A stretch of 64,000 nt of DNA from Marivirga lumbricoides (GCF_014636295.1 NZ_BMEC01000005.1:310001-374000), one strand, 5' to 3'. Counted from the stretch's first letter, positions 17,524-27,509 are shown. The notes: generated by a model not told the origin, from the sequence alone. Numbers and translations: made by a program.

Positions 17524-18360
17524 ATGAAAAAATTAAAGATTACTTTATTAATGTTGCTGACTTCATTACTTGCGGCAGCTCAAAATCCAGCTATTTATAC
17601 GGAAAAATCAGGAAGTGGAGAGGTTATATTTTTCCTTCCGGGATTTACCACTCCAGGCTCAGTGTGGAATGAGTCGATTGATAACCTGGAAGGAGATTTT
17701 ACCTCAATTAAAGTATCGTACGCAGGTTTTAATGGCTTACCTGCTATTGAAATGCCTTGGTACCCTACTATTAAAAAAGAACTTTTAGATTACATAAGAA
17801 AGGAGAAGATTCGAAAATTTTCTATTGTAGGGCACAGCATGGGCGGTATGCTGGCGATGGAGCTTGCCACGGAAGTTCCGGAAATGGTTAGTAAAGTTAT
17901 TTTGGTAGATGCGCTACCTTGTATGCGGGCCTTAATGATGCCCGGAGTACCTGCTTCAGCTATTCAATATGAAAGTCCATACAATAAGCAGATGTTGCAA
18001 CAGAATGACAGCGCAATAGCAGCAACAGCCCTAATGATGTCTCAAAATATGACTTTAAATAGCGAAAAAGTACCATTGTTAACCAAATGGAGCATTGAAG
18101 CAGATAGAAATACCTTTGTATATGGATATACCGATTTGTTAAAGGTAGATTTGAGACCCGCACTTTCAAAATTCAAAGCCGAAACTCTTATCTTGGGAGC
18201 TACTTTCCCTGACAAGGAATTAGTGATGAAGAATTACGAAACGCAATTCGAGAATTTAAAGCAAAAATCTATTGTATTGGCACCTGAAAGTAAACATTTT
18301 ATCATGTTTGATCAGCCAGAGTGGTTTTATAAGCAGCTAAATGCATTCCTTTTAAAATGA
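17524..18360 (+). CDS. Secreted alpha/beta hydrolase
   Basis: A 278-residue protein with a signal peptide (KKLKITLLMLLTSLLAAAQ) and an alpha/beta hydrolase fold. The nucleophile elbow is VGHSMGGML (serine in G-H-S-M-G), the acidic residue is probably in LGATFPDKEL, and the histidine is ESKHFIMFDQP. Substrate unknown; likely a periplasmic esterase or lactonase-like enzyme. Its stop codon overlaps the start of the sigma factor gene (ATGA), so they are translationally coupled. Confidence 0.85.
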   Translation: MKKLKITLLMLLTSLLAAAQNPAIYTEKSGSGEVIFFLPGFTTPGSVWNESIDNLEGDFTSIKVSYAGFNGLPAIEMPWYPTIKKELLDYIRKEKIRKFSIVGHSMGGMLAMELATEVPEMVSKVILVDALPCMRALMMPGVPASAIQYESPYNKQMLQQNDSAIAATALMMSQNMTLNSEKVPLLTKWSIEADRNTFVYGYTDLLKVDLRPALSKFKAETLILGATFPDKELVMKNYETQFENLKQKSIVLAPESKHFIMFDQPEWFYKQLNAFLLK

Positions 18361-18845
18361 ACGAACTTTCTGATATATTCGACAAGATATACCCTCAATA
18401 CCATCCTATGGTTAGGCAAATCTGCCTTGGATATATGAAAGGAGATGAAGAGCAAGCAAATGATCTTACTCAGGAAGTGTTTATCAATGTTTGGAATGCT
18501 CTACCCAACTTTCAAGGGAAGTCGTCCTATAAGACCTGGGTGTACAGAATAACTGTGAATACCAGCCTGAATTATTTGAGAAAATATAAGAAGACCGAAC
18601 ATAGCTCATTAGATAATCTACCTTCGGAAGAGCAAAACACTGATGAGCCCGGTAATTATAGCAGCTTAATTGCTGCAATAGGTCAACTACAGGAAATAGA
18701 TAGGTTGATTATTATGATGGTGCTGGATGAATTGGAGTATGATGAAATAGGTGAGATTATGGGGATTTCATCAGTCAATTTAAGAGTAAAAATACATAGA
18801 ATTAAAGCAAGGCTTAAAAAGATATTAGAGAATGAAAGAGTTTAA
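18357..18845 (+). CDS. ECF-type RNA polymerase sigma factor
   Basis: A 162-residue sigma-70 family factor. Region 2 is visible in NDLTQEVFINVWNALPNFQG and YKTWVYRITVNTSLNYLRKY, and region 4 helix-turn-helix in YDEIGEIMGISSVNLRVKIHRIKARL. Length is typical of extracytoplasmic-function sigma factors. It overlaps the hydrolase gene and the following membrane protein gene (14 bases), giving a tight three-gene operon in which the membrane protein is the likely regulator of the sigma factor. Confidence 0.92.
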   Translation: MNELSDIFDKIYPQYHPMVRQICLGYMKGDEEQANDLTQEVFINVWNALPNFQGKSSYKTWVYRITVNTSLNYLRKYKKTEHSSLDNLPSEEQNTDEPGNYSSLIAAIGQLQEIDRLIIMMVLDELEYDEIGEIMGISSVNLRVKIHRIKARLKKILENERV

Positions 18846-19425
18846 TGAATTTAAAGATGAATGGCAGGCAGGCAGGCAACAGGTAGTTCAGAATACCAGT
18901 GATACTACTAAAATTAAAGAACTTGCCAGGCAAAAGAAACGGAAGTCGATAATGGCTCATGTAGGAACCATAATAGTATTAACAATTACTTTGGTAATAC
19001 TTTGCCTGTTTTTCTATTATGTAGCACCATTTAAAACTATTTTAAGTTTAACCGGTGTAGCACTTATGTTAGGAGGCCTCACTTTAAGAATTATAGTTGA
19101 AATTTTCAGTTTGCTAAAGGCCAATAAGCTCAGATTGGATTATTCACTGAAAGATAGTAACAATCAACTCATTAGTTTCTATAAGTTTAGAACCAAAATA
19201 CATGGAGGGTTTACCCTTATAATTATTGCTTTGTATTGTATAGGCTTTTATATGCTTACTCCGGAGTTTAGCCTTTATATTAACCTTCAATGGATGATTT
19301 TAATGGATAGTTCATTTGTAGTGATAGCGGTAATCTTATTCTGGCAACTCAAAAAAGGGGTAATGGCTGAGAAGCAGGTTTTAAAAGAGTTAGTTAATCT
19401 GAATTCAGGGTTAGATAATGAATAG
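18832..19425 (+). CDS. Membrane protein, possible anti-sigma factor
   Basis: A 197-residue protein with a charged cytoplasmic N-terminus of about 45 residues and four hydrophobic segments (about 43-63, 66-86, 122-140, 148-170). No zinc anti-sigma (HxxxCxxC) motif is seen. Position after the ECF sigma gene with a 14-base overlap suggests it controls or is controlled by that sigma factor; this is inference from context. A G-run followed by TCCTCTTTTTATTTAG at about 19500-19530 may be a weak terminator. Confidence 0.6.
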   Translation: MKEFNEFKDEWQAGRQQVVQNTSDTTKIKELARQKKRKSIMAHVGTIIVLTITLVILCLFFYYVAPFKTILSLTGVALMLGGLTLRIIVEIFSLLKANKLRLDYSLKDSNNQLISFYKFRTKIHGGFTLIIIALYCIGFYMLTPEFSLYINLQWMILMDSSFVVIAVILFWQLKKGVMAEKQVLKELVNLNSGLDNE

Positions 19426-19705
19426 AGTACCCATCATATGATTTACTGTTAGTGTAAGCTTATTGTGTATTGAGCGAGATTATTATTTCAGACTGAGAGG
19501 GGGGGAGCATTCTTCCTCTTTTTATTTAGTTTTATGAGCTGTATCAATGCTTTGCTATTGATTAAATTCACCTATGCAACATTAATTCTCTATCTCTTTT
19601 TTTAAACCACAATATTGAAAATGTCGTGTTATAGTACAACAGTAAATATTAATAATCGGTAACCCTCAAACCCGGGCACCGAAACATTTAAAGAATTCAA
19701 ATTAA

Positions 19706-20665
19706 ATGAGAAACTTAACATTCAGAAACGGAGATTATTTTCCAACCTTAGGCCTTGGTACATGGAAATCGGAATCAGGGAAAGTATACGATGCTGTATT
19801 GGAAGCCATAAAAATAGGATATAGGCATATCGACTGCGCCTTTATTTATGGAAATGAAAAGGAAATAGGAGAAGCTATAAAAAAAGCAATTAAAGATGGG
19901 CTTGTTGAAAGAAAGGACTTGTTTATTACTTCTAAGTTATGGAATAATTCTCATCAGAAAGAGGATGTAAAGCCTGCTTTAAAAGAAAGCCTGGCTAATC
20001 TTCAGTTAGACTATCTGGATTTATATTTAATTCACTGGCCTGTAGCTCAAAAGCCGGATGTGGTGCAACCCAAATCCGATGAAGATTTTCTTAGCCAGGA
20101 TCAGGCACCGGTTGAGGTTACATGGTCTGCTATGGAACAAGTAAAAAAGGAAGGCTTAGCTAAGCATGTTGGTGTAGCCAATTTCAGTATATTGAACCTG
20201 AAGCGTATAATGGAAGTTTGCGATACAACTCCAGAGGTAAATCAGGTAGAATTACATCCACATTTGCTGCAGGAAGAACTGGTAAAATTCTGTAAACAGA
20301 ATAACATTCTAGTGACTGGTTATTCACCTTTAGGTTCCAAGGACAGGGCTTCATCAATGAAGAAAGAGGACGAACCGGATTTGTTTGAGCTGGATTCAGT
20401 AAAATCAGTCGCTCAAAATCATAACAAAACAACACCTCAGATTTTACTTGCCTGGGCACTCAACCGAGGAATTGCGATCATTCCGAAATCCACGAATAAG
20501 GAACATCTGAAAGCCAATTTCGAAGCAGCTGACATTGAATTAAGCAAAGAAGAAATGGAGACCATTAACAAAGAGGACAAGAACTATCGCTTTGTAGATG
20601 GAAGTTTCTGGACGAGGGAAGGATCTCCATATAAGCGAGAGTATTTATGGGGTAATGTAGAGTAA
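19706..20665 (+). CDS. Aldo/keto reductase
   Basis: A 319-residue NAD(P)H-dependent oxidoreductase with a TIM-barrel fold. The catalytic tetrad is visible: Asp43 and Tyr48 (HIDCAFIYGNE), Lys77 (FITSKLWN) and His110 (YLIHWP). The cofactor-binding signature IPKSTNKEHLKANF is near the C-terminus. It fits the AKR4/AKR1-like aldehyde or aldose reductase group. It is monocistronic; its substrate cannot be told from context. Confidence 0.92.
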   Translation: MRNLTFRNGDYFPTLGLGTWKSESGKVYDAVLEAIKIGYRHIDCAFIYGNEKEIGEAIKKAIKDGLVERKDLFITSKLWNNSHQKEDVKPALKESLANLQLDYLDLYLIHWPVAQKPDVVQPKSDEDFLSQDQAPVEVTWSAMEQVKKEGLAKHVGVANFSILNLKRIMEVCDTTPEVNQVELHPHLLQEELVKFCKQNNILVTGYSPLGSKDRASSMKKEDEPDLFELDSVKSVAQNHNKTTPQILLAWALNRGIAIIPKSTNKEHLKANFEAADIELSKEEMETINKEDKNYRFVDGSFWTREGSPYKREYLWGNVE

Positions 20666-20742
20666 GAAATATAAATCGAGACCTGACTATTTCAGTTAGA
20701 TTTTTTTAATCGAACAAATTTAATTTTTTAAACTACAATAAT

Positions 20743-21366
20743 ATGATAAGCAAAGAAGAGATGATTGAAGAGCATCTGAAGGGGCGGGGCATAAGTGATT
20801 CCGCAGTTTTAGACGCAATGCAAAAAGTTGACAGGAGTCTGTTTGTTCCCAGGGAATTAAAGGAGCATGCTTATGAAGACAGGCCTTTACAGATTGGTCA
20901 AGGGCAGAACATCAGTCAGCCTTACATGGTAGCTTTTATGGCTGAAAAGTTAAAGCTACATGATGGATCAAAAGTATTGGAAATAGGTACCGGTTGCGGA
21001 TATAATGCCGCAGTAATGGCACAAATCGCCAGCGAGGTGTATTCTATTGAAATTATTGAAAAGTTGGCTGACATGGCTCGGCAGAATCTTGAACTTGCAG
21101 AAATTGATAATGTAAAAGTAAGATTTTGCGATGGTTTCAGAGGATGGTCTGAGCACGCCCCTTATGATGCAATTGTGTTAACTGCCGCCCCTATGGAAAT
21201 TCCTTCTATATTAAAAGGCCAGCTGAAGATAGGGGGGCGTTTGGTGGCTCCGGTAGGAAAAGATTCTCAGAAATTAATTATACTAACTAAAACGGGTGAA
21301 GATGAATTTGAAGGGAAAGCGCTTTTAGGGGTTAAATTTGTTCCCATGGCGGGTGAGGTAGTTTGA
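20743..21366 (+). CDS. pcm: Protein-L-isoaspartate O-methyltransferase
   Basis: A 207-residue SAM-dependent enzyme that methylates L-isoaspartyl residues in damaged proteins to start their repair. Family motifs are present: QNISQPYMVAFM, motif I VLEIGTGCGYNAAVMAQ, and the post-I acidic SIEIIEKLA. Length is typical. It acts in the cytoplasm. It is preceded by the aldo/keto reductase gene 77 bases upstream and followed by a 170-base gap. Confidence 0.93.
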   Translation: MISKEEMIEEHLKGRGISDSAVLDAMQKVDRSLFVPRELKEHAYEDRPLQIGQGQNISQPYMVAFMAEKLKLHDGSKVLEIGTGCGYNAAVMAQIASEVYSIEIIEKLADMARQNLELAEIDNVKVRFCDGFRGWSEHAPYDAIVLTAAPMEIPSILKGQLKIGGRLVAPVGKDSQKLIILTKTGEDEFEGKALLGVKFVPMAGEVV

Positions 21367-21536
21367 TTTTTTAAGATATAAGATATCTCTGTCTGATGGA
21401 AAAACTATAAGAACAGCGTTAGAAACAGCACAATACTTTTTAGAATGTTTTGCCGAACTTTCAGAACTGACGGACTCAATTGCTCTTACAAAGCTATCTG
21501 GGAATTTTCCAGATACATATCCTTTTGGCTTGTAAA

Positions 21537-22253
21537 TTATCGTATTTTCCGTGTTCTTTTTTTTAATTTCTTAATTTTATCCTGAAAGTGGTTTTTCAAT
21601 TCAATCAAAAAGTCGTTCGGGTTATCATAGTGGTTAAGTACATGATAGAGATAGGAATTCTGTAGCTCAGCAATAGCTTCTTCCAGGCGCTTCTTTTTCT
21701 GAGATAGCACTTCGCGCTTAGTTTTGTAATCATTTTTGGGAACTGCTTTTTCACTGATCTGAGAAAGAATAATGTGGTGGTAAAAATAGGTGAGCTCTTC
21801 CAAATCACCATTTTTATAGATATTATTTAATTGTGCTGTTAAATCAGCAGCTTGTTTTATTTTCTCAACTTCATTTTGATCTTCCACTTTGTCAGGGTGA
21901 ATTAAAACTACTGCCTCTTTATATATTTTCTTCAAAGATTGTACATTGTCGGCTTTTTCAGTAGTTAATGTGGTGTTTTTGTGTTTTACCACATCGCTAG
22001 TAGTTGCCTTATAATTTTTTCCTCTTCTCTTCTGCTCAAGTCTTTTCTCTCTTTTAGCTTTCTTATGCTGCTTATATAGTTCTGTCAATACAGAAACTTC
22101 CTCCATTTCATCAAACATTGCTGATCTGATGCGTATTTGAAATTGATTGATCTGTTCCTCTATTTGTGTTTTCTTTTGCTCTAACTCAATAATTTCATGT
22201 TGCAATTGCTGAGCTAAAACATCATCATCTGAATATTTTTGAGGTTTTGTCAT
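21537..22253 (-). CDS. J-domain-like coiled-coil protein
   Basis: A 238-residue highly charged protein. Two coiled-coil regions (about residues 14-50 and 168-195) flank a central segment LKKIYKEAVVLIHPDKVEDQ with the HPD tripeptide of J domains, so it may be a DnaJ-like co-chaperone that stimulates an Hsp70. The flanks do not match DnaJ (no Gly/Phe or zinc region). It is Lys/Arg-rich at the C-terminus. It appears monocistronic and is convergent with pcm. Confidence 0.6.
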   Translation of the reverse strand: MTKPQKYSDDDVLAQQLQHEIIELEQKKTQIEEQINQFQIRIRSAMFDEMEEVSVLTELYKQHKKAKREKRLEQKRRGKNYKATTSDVVKHKNTTLTTEKADNVQSLKKIYKEAVVLIHPDKVEDQNEVEKIKQAADLTAQLNNIYKNGDLEELTYFYHHIILSQISEKAVPKNDYKTKREVLSQKKKRLEEAIAELQNSYLYHVLNHYDNPNDFLIELKNHFQDKIKKLKKRTRKIR

Positions 22254-22420
22254 TTAATTAGTATCTGGAAGGGAAAATAAGGATTTGTCCATAAGCTGTA
22301 ACACTGCTAATTTATGTACGTGTTAATAAAGGCTCTGTTGGTGCTTTGCCGCTTATCAAAGTAAAGATAACAAGTAAGAGCTATCTCACATACATAAATC
22401 ACGTAATAATATAACCTCTA

Positions 22421-24718
22421 ATGATTGTATGCATTTTTACTATCGTAATTCTTTCTCTGGCAGTCCCTCTGCTATATAAAGTGTTCGGTAGCAAAACGGC
22501 ATACTTGTTAGCCATTATACCGGCTGTAATTTTCACCTGGTTTTTGTACCAATACCTGCAATTTTCACCTGCTTTTCCTTTACAGGAATCACTCACCTGG
22601 AATCCCTATTTCAACCTGAATTTCTCTTTTTACCTGGATGGGTTGAGTCTTCTTTTCCTGCTTTTAATCTCAGGGATAGGGGCCATGATATATGTGTATG
22701 CGGGTTACTATATGAAGGGGAAAGCTTATTATGGAAGGTTTTTTATGATCCTTACCTTATTTATGGCTGCCATGCTAGGTTTGGTTTTAGCTAATAATTG
22801 GCTTACTGTACTTGTATTCTGGGAATTGACCAGTATCACTTCTTTTCTTCTAATTGGCTATGAGCATGAAAAGAAGAAGGCAAGATATGCTGCATGGCAA
22901 GGTTTGTTGGTGACTTCTTTTGGTGGACTTGCTTTATTAGCAGGTTTAGTACTGATAACAATAGTTACCGGAGAGTATACTATATCTGAATTATCTAATT
23001 TTAGTGATACCCTTCAATCGAGCACTCTTTATCTACCTATTTTATTATGTGTTGCTTTAGGTGCTTTTACGAAATCAGCCCAGGTGCCGTTCCATTTTTG
23101 GTTGCCCAATGCCATGGCAGCTCCCACGCCTGTGAGTGCTTTTTTACATTCAGCCACCATGGTAAAAGCCGGAATCTATTTTTTGGCTCGTTTCTCTCCT
23201 ATAATAGGAAATACCATTGAATGGCAAATTCTTTTATGCGCTACCGGAGGGCTAACAATGCTTACAGGAGCTATAATGGCTTTTAAATCAGATAATCTTA
23301 AAAAATTACTGGCCTATTCCACTATCAGTGCGCTCGGTATTATGGTGCTTTCTTTTGGGCTTGGAACTGAGGCTGCTGTTTATGCAGGTCTGGCCTATAT
23401 TATTGCTCATGCCTTATATAAGTCAACATTGTTTATGCTGGCAGGAATTATCGATAAACAAGCTGGCACGAAGAAAATAAGTGAATTGCCCCGAAATTTA
23501 TATAAGAAAATGCCTGCTGCTTTTATTCTTGTAACTTTAGCTGCTTTGTCTTTTGGAGGTATTGCTCCGTTTTTTGGTTTTGTGGCCAAAGAAATGCTGA
23601 TGGAAATGGTGCTTCATGCCCCATTTTTCTCTTCAATTTTAGTGATAGTAATGGTATTGACTGGAACATTCTTTGTCACTCTGCTATTAATTTTGGCCCA
23701 CAGTACATTTTTTAAGAAAAAAGGAAAAGCTGGAAGAAACATAATTGCAGGGGGGACGATATTTTATCTGGCTCCTTTAGTAACAGCCTTGGCAGGTTTG
23801 TATTTCGGTTTATTTCCTGATCAGCTATCGGAGCTTTTGAGTAATGCTGCAGCAACTTTTGCCAACAATATACCTGAAAAACATCTTGCCTTATGGCATG
23901 GCTGGAATATGGCTCTGGCATTGAGCATCTTATCAATCATTGCCGGATTAGGGCTTTACTGGGCGAAAATTGCTTTTAATTGGAAACCTAAAGCCGGATT
24001 TCTCTCACTAATTTATCCATCTAACATTTACCAGTATCTTTTTAATGGAGTAATTAAATTAGGAGAATGGCAAACACGCAAAATTCAAACCGGCTATTTA
24101 AGATATTATGCAATGTTTACCCTGTTCACCATTTTACTACTGGCAGGCTTCACCTTTTTCTACAAAGCAGGTATAAGAATTAATACTTCCACAATTGATG
24201 TATATCTAATCGATTTAATTCTTGGAATCATTGCATTGTTAGCATTAGCCTATACGCTTTTTTCACCTTCTAAAATTGACTCCCTTTTGTCTCTTTCGAT
24301 TGTAGGCATCGCAATTTCTATCATATTTTTTACTTCAGGTGCTCCTGATTTAGCCATTACATTTTTCCTGATTGACACTTTAACTGTTACCGTTTTCGTG
24401 CTTATACTACATAAACTTCCTAAGAAAATTATCCCCAAAACTACTATTGCGCGCTATAGAGATGCTTTTATCTCTTTGGGAATAGGCTTATTGATTACGC
24501 TCATCCTCTTTTCTATAACTTATGATCCACTTACTTCCCGATTAAAGCAATTCTATGCAGAAAATAGCTACAACATAGCAAAAGGTAAAAACATGGTGAA
24601 TGTAATTCTTGTGGATTTCCGAGTGCTGGACACTTTTGGAGAAATTACCGTTTTGGCTATTGGAGCATTGGGAGTGTTTGCACTGGTTAATTATTCAAAA
24701 AAGAATACGATATTATGA
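22421..24718 (+). CDS. mrpA: Na+/H+ antiporter subunit A (Mrp complex)
   Basis: A 765-residue membrane protein related to respiratory complex I subunit NuoL. The antiporter core (about residues 60-430) holds LVFWELTSITSFLLIGYEH and AAPTPVSAFLHSATMVKAG, both diagnostic. The C-terminal third includes the MrpA-specific extension with TVTVFVLILHKLPKK and the MbhE-like end. It forms the proton-pumping part of the Mrp cation/proton antiporter, needed for Na+ and pH balance. It heads a seven-gene operon and its stop overlaps mrpB. Confidence 0.93.
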   Translation: MIVCIFTIVILSLAVPLLYKVFGSKTAYLLAIIPAVIFTWFLYQYLQFSPAFPLQESLTWNPYFNLNFSFYLDGLSLLFLLLISGIGAMIYVYAGYYMKGKAYYGRFFMILTLFMAAMLGLVLANNWLTVLVFWELTSITSFLLIGYEHEKKKARYAAWQGLLVTSFGGLALLAGLVLITIVTGEYTISELSNFSDTLQSSTLYLPILLCVALGAFTKSAQVPFHFWLPNAMAAPTPVSAFLHSATMVKAGIYFLARFSPIIGNTIEWQILLCATGGLTMLTGAIMAFKSDNLKKLLAYSTISALGIMVLSFGLGTEAAVYAGLAYIIAHALYKSTLFMLAGIIDKQAGTKKISELPRNLYKKMPAAFILVTLAALSFGGIAPFFGFVAKEMLMEMVLHAPFFSSILVIVMVLTGTFFVTLLLILAHSTFFKKKGKAGRNIIAGGTIFYLAPLVTALAGLYFGLFPDQLSELLSNAAATFANNIPEKHLALWHGWNMALALSILSIIAGLGLYWAKIAFNWKPKAGFLSLIYPSNIYQYLFNGVIKLGEWQTRKIQTGYLRYYAMFTLFTILLLAGFTFFYKAGIRINTSTIDVYLIDLILGIIALLALAYTLFSPSKIDSLLSLSIVGIAISIIFFTSGAPDLAITFFLIDTLTVTVFVLILHKLPKKIIPKTTIARYRDAFISLGIGLLITLILFSITYDPLTSRLKQFYAENSYNIAKGKNMVNVILVDFRVLDTFGEITVLAIGALGVFALVNYSKKNTIL

Positions 24719-25125
24719 AGTCGCTCATTCTTACCATAACTGCTAAGTACATTTTACCTGTTATGATGCTGTTTTCAGTGTTTTTATTAATGAGAGGGCA
24801 TCATTTACCAGGAGGTGGTTTTGTGGGAGGCCTAACTGCGGGAGCAGGGTTTGTGCTGTATGCTTTTGCCAATGGAGTAGAAGTTACACTGGAAAAAATG
24901 TGGTTGAGGCCGGTGAAAATTATTGCATTAGGCTTATTGATAGCTTTCTTAAGTGGCTTACCAGGCCTGATTACAGAGGCCTCTTTTTTTAAAGCCTATT
25001 GGTTACCATGGGAAGTTTTTTTTCTGCCAAAGCTTGGTACCCCCTTATTATTTGATGCTGGTGTTTACCTCGTGGTTTGGGGCATTGTAATGGTTATTAT
25101 TTTTCCCAATATAACAGAAGATTAA
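24715..25125 (+). CDS. mrpB: Na+/H+ antiporter subunit B (Mrp complex)
   Basis: A 136-residue protein with four hydrophobic segments and the MrpB signature RGHHLPGGGFVGGLTAGAGF. It starts within the last codons of mrpA (ATGA overlap). Subunit of the multisubunit antiporter in the inner membrane; length normal. Confidence 0.92.
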   Translation: MKSLILTITAKYILPVMMLFSVFLLMRGHHLPGGGFVGGLTAGAGFVLYAFANGVEVTLEKMWLRPVKIIALGLLIAFLSGLPGLITEASFFKAYWLPWEVFFLPKLGTPLLFDAGVYLVVWGIVMVIIFPNITED

Positions 25126-25126
25126 G

Positions 25127-25462
25127 ATGGAGTTTTTTTTATCAATATTTGTAGGGTTATTATTTGCAGCAGGTATTTACCTCCTTCTGCACAGAGATTT
25201 TGTGAAGCTTGTAATAGGTATAGTGATTATAGGAAATGCCACTGCACTCTTTATTTTTGTTGCTGGTAGAATTGTGAGACAAGCGGGTCCTTTTATAAAA
25301 GAAGATGGAAGTGTACCCGAATCATTTGCAGATCCTGTGCCGCAGGCACTAATTTTAACAGCTTTAGTAATAGGTTTCGGCATTCAGGCATTTGCCCTAC
25401 TGCTTTTTAAGAAATTGTATGATGTTCCCAAAATTCATCAGGTAGATGACCTTAAAAAGTAA
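25127..25462 (+). CDS. mrpC: Na+/H+ antiporter subunit C (Mrp complex)
   Basis: A 111-residue NuoK-like membrane protein with three hydrophobic segments; VKLVIGIVIIGNATALFIF and DPVPQALILTALVIGFG are characteristic of MrpC. One base separates it from mrpB. It ends just before mrpD. Confidence 0.92.
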   Translation: MEFFLSIFVGLLFAAGIYLLLHRDFVKLVIGIVIIGNATALFIFVAGRIVRQAGPFIKEDGSVPESFADPVPQALILTALVIGFGIQAFALLLFKKLYDVPKIHQVDDLKK

Positions 25463-25466
25463 TAGT

Positions 25467-26975
25467 ATGCAATTAACAGAGGCCTCCATTCTACTTCCCT
25501 TAATATTACCCTTTTTAACAGCCACCATTTGTCTGTTCTTTAACAGAAGTAAAAAGGCACAGCATTTTATCTCTATTGCAGGAGCCTGTTTATTGCTGAT
25601 AACAGCTTTTTTTCTACTTGAGTCAGTCAAGGAAAATGGCATAATGGTAACCCAGATAGGAGGGTGGGAAGCTCCCTTTGGCATAACCATGGTAATGGAT
25701 ATATTCTCTGCCATCATGGTATTGGTTACAGCCTTCGTTGGCTTAATGGTAAATATTTATGCTTTACAAAATATAAAGAAAGAGAAGAAACAGTTTGGGT
25801 TTTTCGTGTTTTTCCACTTTTTGATTATGGGTGTAAATGGAGCATTTACGGCAGGAGATATTTTTAACCTTTATGTATGGTTCGAGATTTTACTCATTGC
25901 CTCATTTATTCTTTTAGCCTTAGGCAACGGTAAAGAACAGCTGATAGGCACAGTTAAATACATGCTCTTAAGTTTTATTGCTTCAGCATTTCTTTTAGTG
26001 GGAGTGGGAATAATTTACGGTATCAGCGGAAGTTTAAACATGGCGAACGTAGCCGTTTTTTGCAGGGAGAATCCTGATAATCCTTTAATAACTGTAGCAG
26101 CTATCTTCTTTTTACTTCCATTTGGAATTAAAGCAGCTTTGTTTCCTATGTATTTTTGGTTGCCTGCTTCTTATCCCACTCCGGATATTTCTGTTACAGC
26201 CTTCTTTTCCGGACTGCTAACCAAGGTAGGTGTTTACGCGCTCATTCGTTTTTTTACCCTCATTTTTGTGCAGGATATAGCCTATACTCATACTATTTTA
26301 TTAATAGCCGCGGCCTTTACCATGTTCAGCGGGGTACTGGGAGCTTTATCAAGAAACAGTATGCGCAAAGTTCTTTCCTTTCATATCATCAGTCAGATTG
26401 GATACATGATTTTGGGTCTGGCATTATTTACTCCGCTTGCTTTGGCCGGAGCTATCTTTTATATGGTACAGCATATCCTGGTGAAAACTAATCTTTTTAT
26501 GATTACGGGCCTGGTAGAAAAGATAAAAGGAACTTCAGTTCTAAAGAATATTGGCGGATTGTATAAAAGCTATCCGTTTGTTTCATTACTATTTTTTATT
26601 GCAGCCCTTTCTTTAGCCGGAATCCCACCTTTTTCAGGATTTTGGCCTAAATTCCTGTTGATTAAAGCTGGTTTCGAGGCCAAGGAGTATTGGGTAATTG
26701 CTATAGGAATAGTTACCGGATTGCTTACATTATTTTCTATGACAAAAATTTGGGTGTATGCTTTTTGGGAGAAAGAAAAAAAAGAGAATGAAAATGAGTT
26801 GTTGGAATCAATATTTATTCAAAGAAATTGGCGAATGACCGTGCCAGTGATTACAATAACTGTAATGATTATAGGAATAGGTTTTTACTCCATGCCTCTG
26901 ATGAAATATGCATCTCTGGCAGCAGAGCAGCTGATGAACCCAAGCCTTTACATTCAGAAAGTATTAGGAAAATAA
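25467..26975 (+). CDS. mrpD: Na+/H+ antiporter subunit D (Mrp complex)
   Basis: A 502-residue NuoN-like antiporter subunit with about fourteen hydrophobic segments; FNLYVWFEILLIASFILLAL, FGIKAALFPMYFWLPASYP and VLSFHIISQIGYMILGLA are family hallmarks. I chose the ATG at 25467, four bases after the mrpC stop, over an upstream in-frame ATG at 25446 that lies inside mrpC and would add seven polar residues. Works with MrpA as the ion-translocating pair. Confidence 0.92.
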   Translation: MQLTEASILLPLILPFLTATICLFFNRSKKAQHFISIAGACLLLITAFFLLESVKENGIMVTQIGGWEAPFGITMVMDIFSAIMVLVTAFVGLMVNIYALQNIKKEKKQFGFFVFFHFLIMGVNGAFTAGDIFNLYVWFEILLIASFILLALGNGKEQLIGTVKYMLLSFIASAFLLVGVGIIYGISGSLNMANVAVFCRENPDNPLITVAAIFFLLPFGIKAALFPMYFWLPASYPTPDISVTAFFSGLLTKVGVYALIRFFTLIFVQDIAYTHTILLIAAAFTMFSGVLGALSRNSMRKVLSFHIISQIGYMILGLALFTPLALAGAIFYMVQHILVKTNLFMITGLVEKIKGTSVLKNIGGLYKSYPFVSLLFFIAALSLAGIPPFSGFWPKFLLIKAGFEAKEYWVIAIGIVTGLLTLFSMTKIWVYAFWEKEKKENENELLESIFIQRNWRMTVPVITITVMIIGIGFYSMPLMKYASLAAEQLMNPSLYIQKVLGK

Positions 26976-27017
26976 GTTAGAGCTATAAATAGAGATGCAT
27001 ATTAAATTTAACAGATT

Positions 27018-27509
27018 GTGAAAATATTTTTAACTCATATAGGAATCACATTGGTTTTAACTTTAGCAGTAAAAGAATATGTGAAGATTGATGCTTCAGG
27101 GATTTTGCAGTTTGCAGTAATACTCTCTTTTTTTCTATTACTTTGGCTTTCAAGCTACGTATACAGTCGGTCTTACTTTAAGAAGCTTTTTTCTGCATTT
27201 GGTCTCTTTTTTTATTTTCTGAAAGAACTGGCCGTTTCTAATTTCCGGATAATTTATTATATCATTACACCTGGTCTAAAATTCAGACCTGCAATTATTA
27301 AGCTTCCTCTTAGCTTAAAATCGGAAAGGGGTATTGTATTACTCTCAAACTTAATTACACTTACTCCCGGTACTTTAACTTTAAAAATAAGTGATGACAA
27401 AAACTTCCTTTATTACCATTGCATTAATGTTAAGGGTGGCCAATTAGATCAGGAAAGAAGAAAGGTGAAGGATGGTTTTGAAAAACGAATAATGACAATA
27501 TTATCATGA
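27018..27509 (+). CDS. mrpE: Na+/H+ antiporter subunit E (Mrp complex)
   Basis: A 163-residue protein with two or three N-terminal hydrophobic segments and a cytoplasmic C-terminal domain; SNLITLTPGTLTLKIS is the MrpE signature. The start codon is GTG, preceded by no clear Shine-Dalgarno site. Its stop overlaps the start of mrpF (ATGA). Confidence 0.9.
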   Translation: MKIFLTHIGITLVLTLAVKEYVKIDASGILQFAVILSFFLLLWLSSYVYSRSYFKKLFSAFGLFFYFLKELAVSNFRIIYYIITPGLKFRPAIIKLPLSLKSERGIVLLSNLITLTPGTLTLKISDDKNFLYYHCINVKGGQLDQERRKVKDGFEKRIMTILS

